Part shown: positions 1-8,422 of the stretch, piece after piece
Layout: every line of letters starts with the position of its first letter
Numbering within the stretch: position 1 is the first letter of the stretch
Assembly (NCBI GenBank): GCA_020631815.1
Contig: JACKGW010000020.1
Coordinates: 1 to 29,496, forward strand
DNA from: Planctomycetota bacterium
GTDB lineage: Bacteria > Planctomycetota > PLA2 > JAEUHO01
DNA: 29,496 nt
Direction of reading: 5' to 3'
The notes under the pieces: model-generated
What the model saw: the letters and a program-made list of their open reading frames with translations, nothing else
Told to the model about the DNA's origin: nothing
Database searches by the model: none
Translations under genes and position numbers: made by a program

Positions 1-840
1 GTCCCACTTGACGAGCTCGACGGCGCCGTCGTGAAGAAGTAGGACGCTCGGCTGCGAGTGCTCGAGCGCGCGGGCACGATCGTCTTGAAGCGCGCGCAGT
101 ACAACGATGGCACACACGCAGCAGGCTGCGGACAGGACGGCTGCCGACCAGGCCGGGTTTCGCGATGCTCGACCGTAGTCGCGATCTTCGATGCGAGTGG
201 CCCTGCCCATGGCGACGTACAGCAGGGGCAAGGCCAGGAGGAGATTGGCCGCGACGTACACCCATGGTGCGACGAGGCCATCCTCACCGGAACCCAGTAC
301 GCGCAGGACGGACGCCATGTAGGAGAGCACCCCAACTGCGACGGCCGTCAGGCCCCCACCGAGCACGGCGCGCCACCACGGTCCGGACGACGTACCGGCC
401 AAGTTGCCCGCGGCCAGCGCAGGGATGAGGACGCTGAACCAAGCGAGCTGAACGCCGAGGGTCTGCGCTGACCACAGATCCCGCGCTTGGCGCACATCGT
501 CGATCCAACCCAGCCAAGAGAGCGACATCGTGACGCCAAGGCTGGCGACGAGAACGACGCAGCAGGCGACGAGCCGCGCGCGAAGCAGGGAGCGCGCATC
601 GAGGGCGCGCTGCAGAAGACCCTCACGTGTTCCGGCAAGGCGGTCTCGAACCGACGCCCACAGGCCCAGCCCATAGGAGACCAGCGTCACGACCCCCCAT
701 CGCTCGCCGAAGCCTCGCTCGATGCCAAGGATCCACGTGTCGTTGCCGCGATCCCACCACGCCGCAACGAACACCGCGGCACACAGCGCGAACCACGTCG
801 CCAGCCAACGCCGGTCATGTCGCCAGAGGGCGGCCGTCAT
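1..840 (-). CDS. ABC transporter permease, second of two tandem paralogs (3' end off the window)
   Basis: From the ATG at 838-840 the minus strand stays open for all 280 codons to base 1, so the gene continues beyond the window. The translation begins MTAALWRHDRRWLATWF and has about seven hydrophobic segments in the visible part. It parallels the neighbouring 837-2909 product along its length: N-D/A-T-W-I-x-G-I/L-E-R-G-F, R-D-R-x-A-G-T-R-E, and S-W-L-G followed by L-W-S. The two are therefore clearly paralogs from a tandem duplication. The start overlaps the upstream stop as ATGA, so translation is probably coupled; a weak GGAAG lies 8 nt upstream. By position it is the second membrane subunit of the ABC exporter encoded with the ATPase at 2909-3823. 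Substrate is unknown. The family call rests on context and topology, since ABC permeases of this kind share little sequence. Confidence 0.8.
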   Translation of the reverse strand, partial: MTAALWRHDRRWLATWFALCAAVFVAAWWDRGNDTWILGIERGFGERWGVVTLVSYGLGLWASVRDRLAGTREGLLQRALDARSLLRARLVACCVVLVASLGVTMSLSWLGWIDDVRQARDLWSAQTLGVQLAWFSVLIPALAAGNLAGTSSGPWWRAVLGGGLTAVAVGVLSYMASVLRVLGSGEDGLVAPWVYVAANLLLALPLLYVAMGRATRIEDRDYGRASRNPAWSAAVLSAACCVCAIVVLRALQDDRARALEHSQPSVLLLHDGAVELVKWD

Positions 841-2909
841 GACACAGCTTCCGAGGCGAGGCTGCTAGCCCGCCAGGGGATGCGACGCTTCAGGAGGCCG
901 TGATGCGGGACTCGGCCCCACGCGCGCGGCCGCAGGAGGATCCAGTGGGCGAGCAGCACGGCAGCTCCCCCAAACAACGCGCCGAGCGTCCACACCCACG
1001 CCACAGGGCGACCGACGTGAAGCCTGCGCGTCCGCCATGCGGTCAGCAGGGCGGCGAGGAGCCCGATGGCAGCACTCCACCAGACGATGGAGCCATTGTG
1101 GCCCTTGGCGACATAGCGCGTCGTGCCCCACCCTCGGAGCGCACCCACGTGCGAAAGCACGTTCATGGCCGGTGCATTCAGGACGCTGGCAAGAGCCACT
1201 CGCGCCTCCTCGTCTTTGGCGATCCCGGCGGGTCCAAAGACATGCTCGATCAGGACGCGCCCCTCTTCGTCGAGAACGCGTCCGCGCACGTACAGCGGCG
1301 CGACCCGTTCGAACTCCTCGTAGGTGCCCAAGGGGCCCGGCAAGACCCCGTTGGTGGCCAGCGACCAGTTCGTGACTTGGGAGGCAGGGACCCAGGTCTG
1401 CCCTTCCAGGAGAGCGAACCAGCCCTCGGACGTCCTTGCTTGCAGGCCCGTCCAGTGCGACCTGGGGGGTTGCTCGGACGTCGCCTGCGGATCAGCCAAC
1501 GTTCCCGAGCGTGCATCCCAGGCGAGGAGAGGCTGACCTCCGGGCAGGGGCAAGGGCTGCATGGCGTTCCCGTCTCGCAGGACGCCGCGGTCTACGATCC
1601 ACGCCGTGACGTCCGCGGGATCGAGGAGCACGTCGCCCCCGTCGACACGGCTGAGAAGCCACTTCGCGTTACGCGACAGGGGCTTTGCGTCGTTCCGTCG
1701 GAGAGGGTGCCTACGCGCGGACGATCTCGCACGGGGAGACCCTGGCCCATCGTAGCCGGCGCCCCACGCAACGACCTCCCACCCCGCTCCACGCACCTGC
1801 TGCAGCATGGTGCAGTTGCCGTCGAGTGAGAAGTGCACACGCGCCTTGCCGGTCTCGGGGACCAACGGCAGATCCGTCCGGCTGAGGATCGGTTCGTACG
1901 GGAGTGGCAGGCGCCGCGTGAGCTGACCGATGCTCCGCGGTTGAAGGACTGCAATCGTGGCGAGTGCCTCGCCGGTGCGTGCTCCCAAAGAGGGCCTCCA
2001 TTTGGATCCCTCAGCTGGCGCAGCGCCGTCCTGAGCCACACGCTCCATCCAACGCGGATCTGCTGCCCCACCAAGGGGGATGAGATACTGCCTCCCCTCT
2101 CCCTGGACGAGCCACACCCAGGGCTGCTTGGCATCGATTTCCCGAACCATCGCGTCGGCGTAGCTCAACGTGCCAAGGTCGGTCGCGTAGATCACAACGA
2201 GGATGCCCAGACCCGCGGCTAGAGCTGGCCAACGTTCTGCGCGTCCGTGATCCCGGTCGGCGCCCCGCACTTGCCGGGATGCCGCAAGCGCAAACACGGG
2301 GAGCGAGAGCGCGATCTGGACAATCGCGTAGGCGAGTGGATGGCCGTGGGCAGCACCAGGTGCCCACACGAGACGCCACCAGGCTGCCCCGAGGCATGCG
2401 ACGCAGAGGGTGGCGATCCCGATGGATGCCGCGACCGCGCTCCGAAGCCAAGGTCCACCCACCGTGGACAGGGCGAACCCAGCGGCGACACCCGGGACCA
2501 AGCACGTCAACCAAGCCAGCTGGGCACCAGCATGCTCGAGGGACCACAGCTGGCGCCGAGCCCGCCGATGATCCAGGAGCCCAAGCCACGATGCGACCAT
2601 GACGAGGAGAACTGCGAGCAGGACGACCAAGACACCCCCGAGGGCCCTCGATGCAAAGAGCTTCCCAGCAGAGACCGGTCGTTGGATCCAGTTCTCCCGC
2701 GTCCCCGCCACGCGATCCCGCAAGCCAAGCACGACGCCCACACACATCGAGAGGCCGAAGACCGCCAACCAGCGCACGAGGAATCCCCGCTCCAAGCCAG
2801 GGATCCAGGTGGCGTTGCCCTGGTCGTTCCACAGGAGCCCAAGGCCCGCGAGGCAGGCCGCGAAACACACGGCTAGTCGACGCGCATCCTGTCGCCAGAC
2901 CGCCCACAT
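837..2909 (-). CDS. ABC transporter permease with large extracytoplasmic domain
   Basis: This is a 690-residue protein starting MWAVWRQDARRLAV. The frame is open further upstream, but the ATG at 2907-2909 overlaps the ATPase stop (TGATG) and has GAGGTGG 5 nt before it, so I use it. About seven transmembrane segments lie in residues 10-235. A long hydrophilic region (about 240-610) with no motif I recognise follows, then two more membrane segments near 615-670 and a basic tail. The 6-7 TM + soluble domain + 2 TM plan resembles permeases found with YtrB-like ATPases, for example in lantibiotic or bacitracin resistance and cell-envelope stress exporters. It is preceded by the ATPase and followed by a paralogous permease, so the complex may be an ATPase dimer with a permease heterodimer (inference). 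The transported compound cannot be told from the sequence. Confidence 0.82.
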   Translation of the reverse strand: MWAVWRQDARRLAVCFAACLAGLGLLWNDQGNATWIPGLERGFLVRWLAVFGLSMCVGVVLGLRDRVAGTRENWIQRPVSAGKLFASRALGGVLVVLLAVLLVMVASWLGLLDHRRARRQLWSLEHAGAQLAWLTCLVPGVAAGFALSTVGGPWLRSAVAASIGIATLCVACLGAAWWRLVWAPGAAHGHPLAYAIVQIALSLPVFALAASRQVRGADRDHGRAERWPALAAGLGILVVIYATDLGTLSYADAMVREIDAKQPWVWLVQGEGRQYLIPLGGAADPRWMERVAQDGAAPAEGSKWRPSLGARTGEALATIAVLQPRSIGQLTRRLPLPYEPILSRTDLPLVPETGKARVHFSLDGNCTMLQQVRGAGWEVVAWGAGYDGPGSPRARSSARRHPLRRNDAKPLSRNAKWLLSRVDGGDVLLDPADVTAWIVDRGVLRDGNAMQPLPLPGGQPLLAWDARSGTLADPQATSEQPPRSHWTGLQARTSEGWFALLEGQTWVPASQVTNWSLATNGVLPGPLGTYEEFERVAPLYVRGRVLDEEGRVLIEHVFGPAGIAKDEEARVALASVLNAPAMNVLSHVGALRGWGTTRYVAKGHNGSIVWWSAAIGLLAALLTAWRTRRLHVGRPVAWVWTLGALFGGAAVLLAHWILLRPRAWGRVPHHGLLKRRIPWRASSLASEAVS

Positions 2910-3823
2910 CACGCCACCTCGGCAGGTGCGGGTGCTTCGGCGTCGGCGGCCACGAGGTCGAGGAAGAGCTCCTCGAGACCCAGGCAAACGGGGTCGCCCA
3001 GGAACGCGCCAGCGCTGCGCAGGCGATCGAGCAGGTCGTCGTCGACATCGAGCAGCGTGAGGTCGTAGCCATCGGGGACGCGGCGTGCACGAAGCACGCG
3101 CAGCAGCGGTGGCGGACCCTCCGAGGGGTCGTTCGGCTGCCAGAAACGGCGCTCGATGCGCTGCTTCAGCTCGTCGATCTCGCTATCGGCAATCAGAGCG
3201 CCGCCGTGGAGGATGCCGACGCGGTCGGCGATGCGTTCGACGTCGGTCATCACGTGCGAGCTGAGCAGCACCGTGCAGCCGGTGTCGGTGAGCGCTTGGA
3301 TCAGGGCGTCCAGCAGCTCGCGGCGCATGACCACGTCGAGGCCCAGCCCGGGATCGTCCAGGATCAGCACTTCGGGGTCGGCCGACAGCGCCGCCACGAG
3401 CGCCACCTGTGCGCGCTGGCCGCGGCTCATCGTGAGGACGCGCTTCTTGGGATCCAGGCCCAACCGCTCGATCCAGGCGCGAGCGCGCGGCAGCGAGAAC
3501 GAGGGCCGCGTGCCGGCCTCGAAGGCGAGGATGTCCTTGATGCGATCTAGCTTCTGGAGGCGGTGCCCCTCGGTGACGTAGGCAACCCGGCCGCGTGTGG
3601 CAGCCGACAAGTCCTCGCTGGACTCGCCCAGCAGCTGCGCTTCGCCTTGGTGCGGGAGCAGGAAGCCGAGCAGCGTGCGGATGGCCGTGGTCTTGCCGCA
3701 GCCGTTGCGGCCCAGGAGGGCGTAGACGCTGCCCTGGGGCACTTCGAAATCGAGGCCTCGGAGAACCCACGTCTTGTCGAAGCGGCGGTGGACGTTTCGG
3801 AACACGATCGGTGCAGCGTCCAT
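2909..3823 (-). CDS. ABC transporter ATP-binding protein (YtrB/CcmA-like)
   Basis: This 304-residue cytoplasmic nucleotide-binding subunit powers the exporter formed by the two downstream permeases. Walker A is GRNGCGKTT at residues 38-46. The signature is MSRGQ at 132-136 in place of LSGGQ. Walker B is VLILDD at 152-157, the D-loop GLGLD at 159-163, and the switch histidine is H190 in LLSSH. Two departures are visible: the usual catalytic glutamate after Walker B is aspartate (D157), and the Q-loop position reads T-E (84-85). I believe LDDP variants occur in ATPases next to GntR regulators, so this need not mean inactivity. The C-terminal 90 residues form the extra regulatory tail common in this subfamily. 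The start ATG lies 1 nt after the GntR stop, with GGGAG 5 nt upstream, and the stop overlaps the permease start. Confidence 0.93.
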   Translation of the reverse strand: MDAAPIVFRNVHRRFDKTWVLRGLDFEVPQGSVYALLGRNGCGKTTAIRTLLGFLLPHQGEAQLLGESSEDLSAATRGRVAYVTEGHRLQKLDRIKDILAFEAGTRPSFSLPRARAWIERLGLDPKKRVLTMSRGQRAQVALVAALSADPEVLILDDPGLGLDVVMRRELLDALIQALTDTGCTVLLSSHVMTDVERIADRVGILHGGALIADSEIDELKQRIERRFWQPNDPSEGPPPLLRVLRARRVPDGYDLTLLDVDDDLLDRLRSAGAFLGDPVCLGLEELFLDLVAADAEAPAPAEVA

Positions 3824-3824
3824 G

Positions 3825-4241
3825 TCATCTCCCTACCTGGGCATGCTTGCAGCGCTTGAGCGCGGCCTCGAGGGCCGCGCGCAGTGCCGCGGGGGTGGCG
3901 CCCTCGTGCAGCGCATCCATCACGAGGCGCTCGAACTCCGCCTCCAGCGAGTCTCTGGGCGGCGGAGCCGAGGCCTCGGGCCGCTCGGCCACGAAGCACC
4001 CGGCACCGTGCCGACGCACGATCCAGCCTTGCGCTTCCAGCACGTCGTAGGCCTTGACCACGGTGTTGGGGTGGATGCCCAGCTGGCGCGCAAGCTCGCG
4101 CACGGAGGGCAGGCGATCACCGGGGTGCGCGCGGCCCTCGGCGACGGCCTTCTTGACCTGCCCCCCCACCTGCTCGAACAGCGGGGTCCCGTCCGTGGGA
4201 TCCACGCGCAGCAGCAGGGCTCGGGGTTTGGACTGTGCCAT
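3825..4241 (-). CDS. GntR-family transcriptional repressor, YtrA subfamily
   Basis: The product is 138 residues. The N-terminal winged helix-turn-helix spans about residues 18-85 (P-L-F-E-Q, then L-P-S-V-R-E-L-A-R-Q-L-G-I-H-P-N-T-V-V-K-A-Y and G-x-G-C-F-V). A short helical tail follows, with no large effector domain, which is the YtrA pattern. YtrA-type members usually repress an adjacent ABC exporter and are induced by envelope-active compounds. Here the regulator is the first gene of that operon. A perfect inverted repeat ends one base before the start codon and covers the predicted -10, pointing to autorepression of the whole operon. There is no Shine-Dalgarno sequence before the ATG; the predicted leader is only about 4-5 nt, so initiation may be essentially leaderless. 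Confidence 0.93.
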   Translation of the reverse strand: MAQSKPRALLLRVDPTDGTPLFEQVGGQVKKAVAEGRAHPGDRLPSVRELARQLGIHPNTVVKAYDVLEAQGWIVRRHGAGCFVAERPEASAPPPRDSLEAEFERLVMDALHEGATPAALRAALEAALKRCKHAQVGR

Positions 4242-4264
4242 CTGTTCTATGACAGATAGAACAG
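4242..4264. promoter_or_regulatory. Operator: perfect 9-5-9 inverted repeat
   Basis: CTGTTCTAT, a 5-bp spacer, then ATAGAACAG: both 9-bp arms match exactly. It directly abuts the GntR start codon and spans the predicted -10 box and start point, the natural place for the GntR product to bind and shut off its own operon. A dimeric winged-helix repressor recognising such a dyad is established for this family; that this protein binds this site is inference. Confidence 0.85.
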
Positions 4265-4281
4265 TTGGAGGGAGGCGTCAA
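4253..4281 (-). promoter_or_regulatory. Predicted sigma-70-type promoter of the GntR-ABC operon
   Basis: On the minus strand TTGACG (4276-4281) is followed after 17 nt by TATCTG (4253-4258), then 11 nt to the ATG. The -10 match is weak in its second half. The start point would fall within about 5 nt of the start codon, inside the operator. Confidence 0.55.
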
Positions 4282-4290
4282 GCGGGAATC

Positions 4291-4572
4291 TCAGGAAGCT
4301 CCGGATTCCCGGGCAATCGGCTCCAACACCGGCGGGGGCTGGTGCAGGACCTCCATCATCTGGGTCGCCGTGAGGTGACCGGAGGCCGCGAGGACACGCA
4401 CCAGGGCGAACACGGTCGCCTTCAGCTCGGCGACGTCCTGCTCGAGCTCGCGACGCCGACGGCGAAACATGCGCCGCTCTTTTCGGCGCATCATGCGGAG
4501 CTGGCTGTGGAGAAGATCCCAGTCACTCCGGTTCATGAACCCATCGTTCAACAACCAGCGCCAAACCCCCAT
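4291..4572 (-). CDS. Small basic hypothetical protein with predicted helix/coiled-coil
   Basis: The product has 93 residues and begins MGVWRWLLNDGFMNR. The frame is open further upstream, but GGAGG lies 6 nt before the ATG at 4570-4572, so this start is well supported. Residues about 20-65 are very rich in Arg, Lys and Glu, with heptad-like leucines and valines (RRRRRELEQDVAELKATVFALV), suggesting a helical coiled coil. No signal peptide or membrane segment is visible. I do not recognise the family. It is transcribed away from the transglutaminase gene, and its stop lies 10 bp before the -35 box of the GntR operon on the same strand, so some read-through is possible. Small basic coiled-coil proteins of this kind may bind nucleic acid or oligomerise, but nothing here proves that. 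Confidence 0.75.
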   Translation of the reverse strand: MGVWRWLLNDGFMNRSDWDLLHSQLRMMRRKERRMFRRRRRELEQDVAELKATVFALVRVLAASGHLTATQMMEVLHQPPPVLEPIARESGAS

Positions 4573-4651
4573 GACAGGCCTCCGCGGGCGAAACGCCGCG
4601 CCCAGCCTACGGTCACGAGGTGGGCCCAGGCGCGCCCGCCTGCTCCTTGCG

Positions 4652-4657
4652 TACCAT
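4652..4657 (+). promoter_or_regulatory. Predicted -10 box, leaderless-type
   Basis: TACCAT ends 7 nt before the ATG at 4665. No Shine-Dalgarno sequence and no good -35 are seen. The transcript would start at or next to the ATG. Confidence 0.5.
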
Positions 4658-4664
4658 GCCGGGC

Positions 4665-6641
4665 ATGCGCACCCTCCACCTCCCCCTCTTGATCGTCGTT
4701 GCCCTGCTCGCCTCGCCCCTCGCCGCACGTGCGGAGGAGGGAGCCGAGGAGACCTGGAACCGCATGCACATCAACGGCGCCCCCGCGGGGTGGGCGCACG
4801 GGGTCATGAAGACCGGGGTTGGCGAGAGCCCGCTGGTCGTCTCGACGTCCGAGAGCGAGATGAGCATCAAGCGCATGGGCCAGACCATGGAGGTCGGTTC
4901 CAGCAGCACCACCGAGGAGACGATCGACGGCAAGCTCCTGCGCATCGACAGCAAGACCAAGCAGTCGGCCATGGTCGCGGAGGCCACCTATGTCTTCGCG
5001 GACGGCAAGCTGACCATCACGACGAAGATGATGGGCAACGAACGCTCCGTGGACCAGAAGGTGGCGCCCGACTTGGTGGGTCCCGCCTACATCGAGCGCG
5101 AGACGCGCACGCTGGTGGGCACCACGGACGAGACCCGCACCTTCAAGACGTTCATGCCGGACCTGCAGAGCGTCGTCATCATGAAGGTCACGTCCAAGGG
5201 CCTCGAGACGCTGACGCTGCGCGATGGCAGCACGCTCGAGACCACGCGCATGGAGACCTCGATCAAGACGGACTCGGGCATGGACCTGCCGATCGCACCG
5301 ACGGCCTGGGTGAACGCCGAAGGCAAGGCCGTGCAGAGCCTCGTCGAGATCGCCGGCATGAAGATCGAGACGTTCCTCGTCGACTCGGAGGCCGAAGCCA
5401 AGTCGACCGAGTCCTCCTCGGGGCCGACCACGACGCCTGACCTGTTCGAGGCCACGCTCCTGCGTGAGAACGACCCCATTCCGGTTCCGCGGCGCCTCGA
5501 GGCCGCGTGGATCCGGATCGGCAAGAAGAACGATGCCGCGCGCCTGCCCACGCTGGAAGGGCCCGGCTTCCACGTGACGCCGGAGGGAGAGGACGCGATC
5601 CTCGTGCATGCCGAGCGACGTGTGCCGCCCGCCGACAAGCAGGGCACGCACCCGCTGGCCTCGGCTCCTGCCGAGCTGATCGATGCCTTGGGTGCCAGCT
5701 CGATGGTCCAGAGCGACGCCGAAGAGATCGTGGCCATCGCCAAGCGCGAAGTCGGCGAGGGCACGACGGCTTGGGAGGCCGCGCAGCGCTTGGAGCACTG
5801 GGTGTTCGAGCACATCTCGAAGAAGTCGATGGGCGTGGGCTTCGCCTCGGCGCTCGAGACCTGTCGCTCGGGCGAAGGCGACTGCACGGAGCACGCCGTG
5901 CTCCTGGCCGCCCTGTGCCGCGCCGCGGGCATTCCCGCGCGCGTCCTCATGGGCATCGAGTACCTCGCCGGCATCTGGGGCGGCCACGCCTGGAACGAGG
6001 TCTGGATCGACGGCGCCTGGTACCAGCTCGACGCCACGAACGCCTACGGCTTCGTGGACCCGCTGCACCTGCCCTTTGCCCACCTCGTCATGAAGGAGGG
6101 CGGCGCGGCCGAGATGGCGCAGCTGATGGGCGTGCTGGGCACGATCACGGTGGACATCGTCGAAGTGCAGCGCGACGGTCGTCGCATCGTCGTGGGTGAT
6201 CCCGCGCTGGTCGGCCCGACCGACGACGGTCGATGGCGCAACGCCGTGCTCGGCATCTCCTTCGCCGTGCCCGCGGGCTACGAACTGGACGCGCCCAACC
6301 CCCGCCAGGGGATGAGCATCCGCGTCATGGAGCTCGACGGCACGACGTCCGAGGGCAAGGACGTCGAGATCGAGATCGACATGATCGACGCGCCCGCCGA
6401 CTCGTCCTTCGACGAGATCCTGAAGCCGCTCGGGGCCGCGGCCGCCGACGCGAAGGCCGTCCAGATCGACGGTCGCGAAGGCCGCACGGTCACCCGCACC
6501 GTGGGCTCGCGCGCACAGCGCCGAACCATGGTGATGGCCGACGGGGCCCTGTGGATCTTCAACCTGGACCGCGCCGGTGGCCCCGCCGAGGACGCCGCCT
6601 ACGACGCCTTCCTCGCCAGCATCGACTTCGACGAACGCTGA
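4665..6641 (+). CDS. Secreted transglutaminase-like domain protein
   Basis: I take MRTLHLPLLIVVALL at 4665 as the start; a second in-frame ATG lies at 4656. That gives 658 residues. Residues 1-23 form a signal peptide ending A-R-A before EEGAEE, so the protein is exported. The transglutaminase core lies at about 370-475 with the full catalytic triad: C407 in G-D-C-T-E-H, H441 in G-G-H-A-W-N-E-V-W and D456 in Q-L-D-A-T-N. The N-terminal 330 residues are a beta-rich region without motifs I know. The C-terminal 150 residues look like a second small beta domain. Bacterial members of this superfamily act as peptidases or amidases more often than as crosslinkers, so the substrate is open. It is followed by a GC-rich hairpin and then the helicase gene with its own -10 box, so it is probably monocistronic. 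Confidence 0.85.
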   Translation: MRTLHLPLLIVVALLASPLAARAEEGAEETWNRMHINGAPAGWAHGVMKTGVGESPLVVSTSESEMSIKRMGQTMEVGSSSTTEETIDGKLLRIDSKTKQSAMVAEATYVFADGKLTITTKMMGNERSVDQKVAPDLVGPAYIERETRTLVGTTDETRTFKTFMPDLQSVVIMKVTSKGLETLTLRDGSTLETTRMETSIKTDSGMDLPIAPTAWVNAEGKAVQSLVEIAGMKIETFLVDSEAEAKSTESSSGPTTTPDLFEATLLRENDPIPVPRRLEAAWIRIGKKNDAARLPTLEGPGFHVTPEGEDAILVHAERRVPPADKQGTHPLASAPAELIDALGASSMVQSDAEEIVAIAKREVGEGTTAWEAAQRLEHWVFEHISKKSMGVGFASALETCRSGEGDCTEHAVLLAALCRAAGIPARVLMGIEYLAGIWGGHAWNEVWIDGAWYQLDATNAYGFVDPLHLPFAHLVMKEGGAAEMAQLMGVLGTITVDIVEVQRDGRRIVVGDPALVGPTDDGRWRNAVLGISFAVPAGYELDAPNPRQGMSIRVMELDGTTSEGKDVEIEIDMIDAPADSSFDEILKPLGAAAADAKAVQIDGREGRTVTRTVGSRAQRRTMVMADGALWIFNLDRAGGPAEDAAYDAFLASIDFDER

Positions 6642-6652
6642 TCCCCGCGCAG

Positions 6653-6680
6653 CCCACGCCTCGGACCGTCTGGGCGTGGG
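6653..6680 (+). terminator. GC-rich hairpin after the transglutaminase gene
   Basis: CCCACGCC (6653-6660) and GGCGTGGG (6673-6680) pair perfectly over 8 bp with a 12-nt loop, starting 12 nt after the stop. There is no T-tract, so termination is only a possibility. Confidence 0.35.
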
Positions 6681-6695
6681 GCAGGTGCCCGGCTG

Positions 6696-6701
6696 TAGCC
6701 T
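6696..6701 (+). promoter_or_regulatory. Predicted -10 box for the helicase gene
   Basis: TAGCCT lies 10 nt before the ATG at 6712. The gene has no Shine-Dalgarno sequence. The leader would be at most about 4 nt. Confidence 0.4.
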
Positions 6702-6711
6702 TGGCGCACCG

Positions 6712-8421
6712 ATGGACGAGCCCGCCGACCTCCGCTTTGCCGACCTGGGCCTCTCGCCCGAGCTGCTGAAGGCGGTGGACGAGCTGGGCTACGAGACGCC
6801 GTCAGCCATCCAGGCCCAGGCCATTCCGCCGCTGTTGGCGGGCCGGGACCTGATCGGGCAGGCCCAGACGGGGACCGGCAAGACGGCCGCCTTCGCCCTC
6901 CCCCTCCTGCAGCGTCTCGACATGTCCCGCCGCGACGTCCAGGCGATCGTGCTGACGCCCACGCGCGAGCTGGCCATGCAGGTGGCGGAAGCGGTGCGGG
7001 CCTACGGCAAGCACGTTGGCCCCCACGGCGTGCGCGTGCTTCCCGTGTACGGCGGCCAGCCGATCCACCTGCAGCGCAAGGCGCTCCAGGGCACCGTGCA
7101 CGTGGTCATCGGCACGCCGGGCCGCGTGGTGGACCACCTCGAGCGCGGCACGCTGAACCTCGCCGGCGTGCACTTCTTCTGCCTCGACGAAGCCGACGAG
7201 ATGCTCAACATGGGGTTCCTCGAGGACGTCGAGTGGATCCTCGAGCACGCCAAGAGCGACCGGCAGATCGCGCTCTTCTCGGCCACCATGCCGCCGCCGA
7301 TCCGGCGCGTGGCCGACAGCCAGCTGCACGACCCGGTCGACGTGCAGATCCGGCACGCCACGCGCACCGTCGAGCGCATCGAGCAGGCCAGCATCCGCGT
7401 GGCGCGCCACGAGAAGGCCGAGGCCCTCGAGCGCCTGCTGGGTGTCGAGGACCACGAGGCCGTGCTGGTGTTCGTGGGGACCCAGCGCGGGGCCACCGAG
7501 CTGGCCGAGCATCTGCAGGCCCATGGCTTCGGCGCGGACTGCATCCACGGCGGCATGAACCAGGCGCAGCGCGATGCCGTGGTGAAGCGCCTGCGCGCCC
7601 GCAACATCCAGATCGTGGTGGGCACGGACGTGGCCGCGCGCGGCTTGGACATCGACCACATCGGCCTCGTCGTGAACTACGACCTGCCGCGGGATCCCGA
7701 GGTGTACGTACACCGCGTGGGGCGCACCGGTCGTGCCGGCCGCGCGGGCCGCGCCATCTCGCTGTGGCAGCCGCGCGAGCTGCACTTGCTGCGCAGCATC
7801 GAGCGCTTCAGCGGCCAGCCGATGGAGCCCATGCGTCTCCCCGGCATCGAGGAGCTGCTGGCCCGTCGGCGCGAACGACTCGCCGAACAGCTCCTGACGC
7901 TGCAGGCGGAAGACCTCGGCGAGTTCGTTGCGTGGGCGCAGGAGCTGATCGCCGCGAACGACGTCGACGCCGAGACGCTGGCCGCGGCCGCCTTGCGCCT
8001 CGCGTGGGGCGAGGGCCCGCTGCACGCGCCCGAGTCGGCGGCAGCGCCCGACACCGGTGACGCCCAGGGTGGACCGATCGACTACGTCGAGATCGTCGTG
8101 CCCGTGGGTGCGCGCGACCGCATCCGACCCGGCGCCATCGTGGGCGCCATCGCCGGCGAGACGGGGCTGCCCGGCAAGATCGTCGGACGCATCAACATGC
8201 GCGACAGCGTCACCTTCGTGCAGGTGCCACGGCAGCACCTCCAGCTGATCCTCGAGCGACTGGCCGACGTACGCATCGGCGGTCGCCTCGTACGTGCGCG
8301 ATTGGCCCATCCCGAGGGCGGCGACGGCCGGCCGGCGGGACGGCCCCAGCGCGGACCCCGCGGACCTCGAGGACCGCGGGCTCCCGGCCGCCCCCATCGC
8401 AAGGGGCCGCGTCGCTCTTGA
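6712..8421 (+). CDS. deaD: DEAD-box ATP-dependent RNA helicase (DeaD/CsdA type)
   Basis: This 569-residue cytoplasmic helicase remodels RNA, typically in ribosome assembly, cold adaptation and mRNA turnover. The Q motif is F-A-D-L-G-L at 9-14 with the conserved glutamine in S-A-I-Q. Motif I is AQTGTGKT at 51-58, the P-T-R-E-L-A motif is at 83-88, DEAD is at 159-162 and SAT at 190-192. Motif VI reads H-R-V-G-R-T-G-R. After the two RecA lobes comes a helical linker, then a DbpA/CsdA-type RNA-binding domain (about 460-540, with I-V-G-A-I-A-G-E-T-G-L-P). The tail from about 540 is rich in Gly, Pro and Arg, a usual RNA-contact tail. The frame is open upstream to 6577, but that would overlap the previous gene; the ATG at 6712 begins the normal Q-motif spacing. 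Its stop lies 1 bp from the stop of the convergent peptidase gene. Confidence 0.96.
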   Translation: MDEPADLRFADLGLSPELLKAVDELGYETPSAIQAQAIPPLLAGRDLIGQAQTGTGKTAAFALPLLQRLDMSRRDVQAIVLTPTRELAMQVAEAVRAYGKHVGPHGVRVLPVYGGQPIHLQRKALQGTVHVVIGTPGRVVDHLERGTLNLAGVHFFCLDEADEMLNMGFLEDVEWILEHAKSDRQIALFSATMPPPIRRVADSQLHDPVDVQIRHATRTVERIEQASIRVARHEKAEALERLLGVEDHEAVLVFVGTQRGATELAEHLQAHGFGADCIHGGMNQAQRDAVVKRLRARNIQIVVGTDVAARGLDIDHIGLVVNYDLPRDPEVYVHRVGRTGRAGRAGRAISLWQPRELHLLRSIERFSGQPMEPMRLPGIEELLARRRERLAEQLLTLQAEDLGEFVAWAQELIAANDVDAETLAAAALRLAWGEGPLHAPESAAAPDTGDAQGGPIDYVEIVVPVGARDRIRPGAIVGAIAGETGLPGKIVGRINMRDSVTFVQVPRQHLQLILERLADVRIGGRLVRARLAHPEGGDGRPAGRPQRGPRGPRGPRAPGRPHRKGPRRS

Positions 8422-8422
8422 C

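Noticed and set aside
900..1829. A 309-codon plus-strand open frame
   Set aside because: It is antisense to the first permease, which has start-stop overlaps with both neighbours and a paralog alongside.
4548..6083. A 511-codon minus-strand open frame
   Set aside because: It is antisense to the transglutaminase gene with its intact Cys-His-Asp triad and signal peptide.
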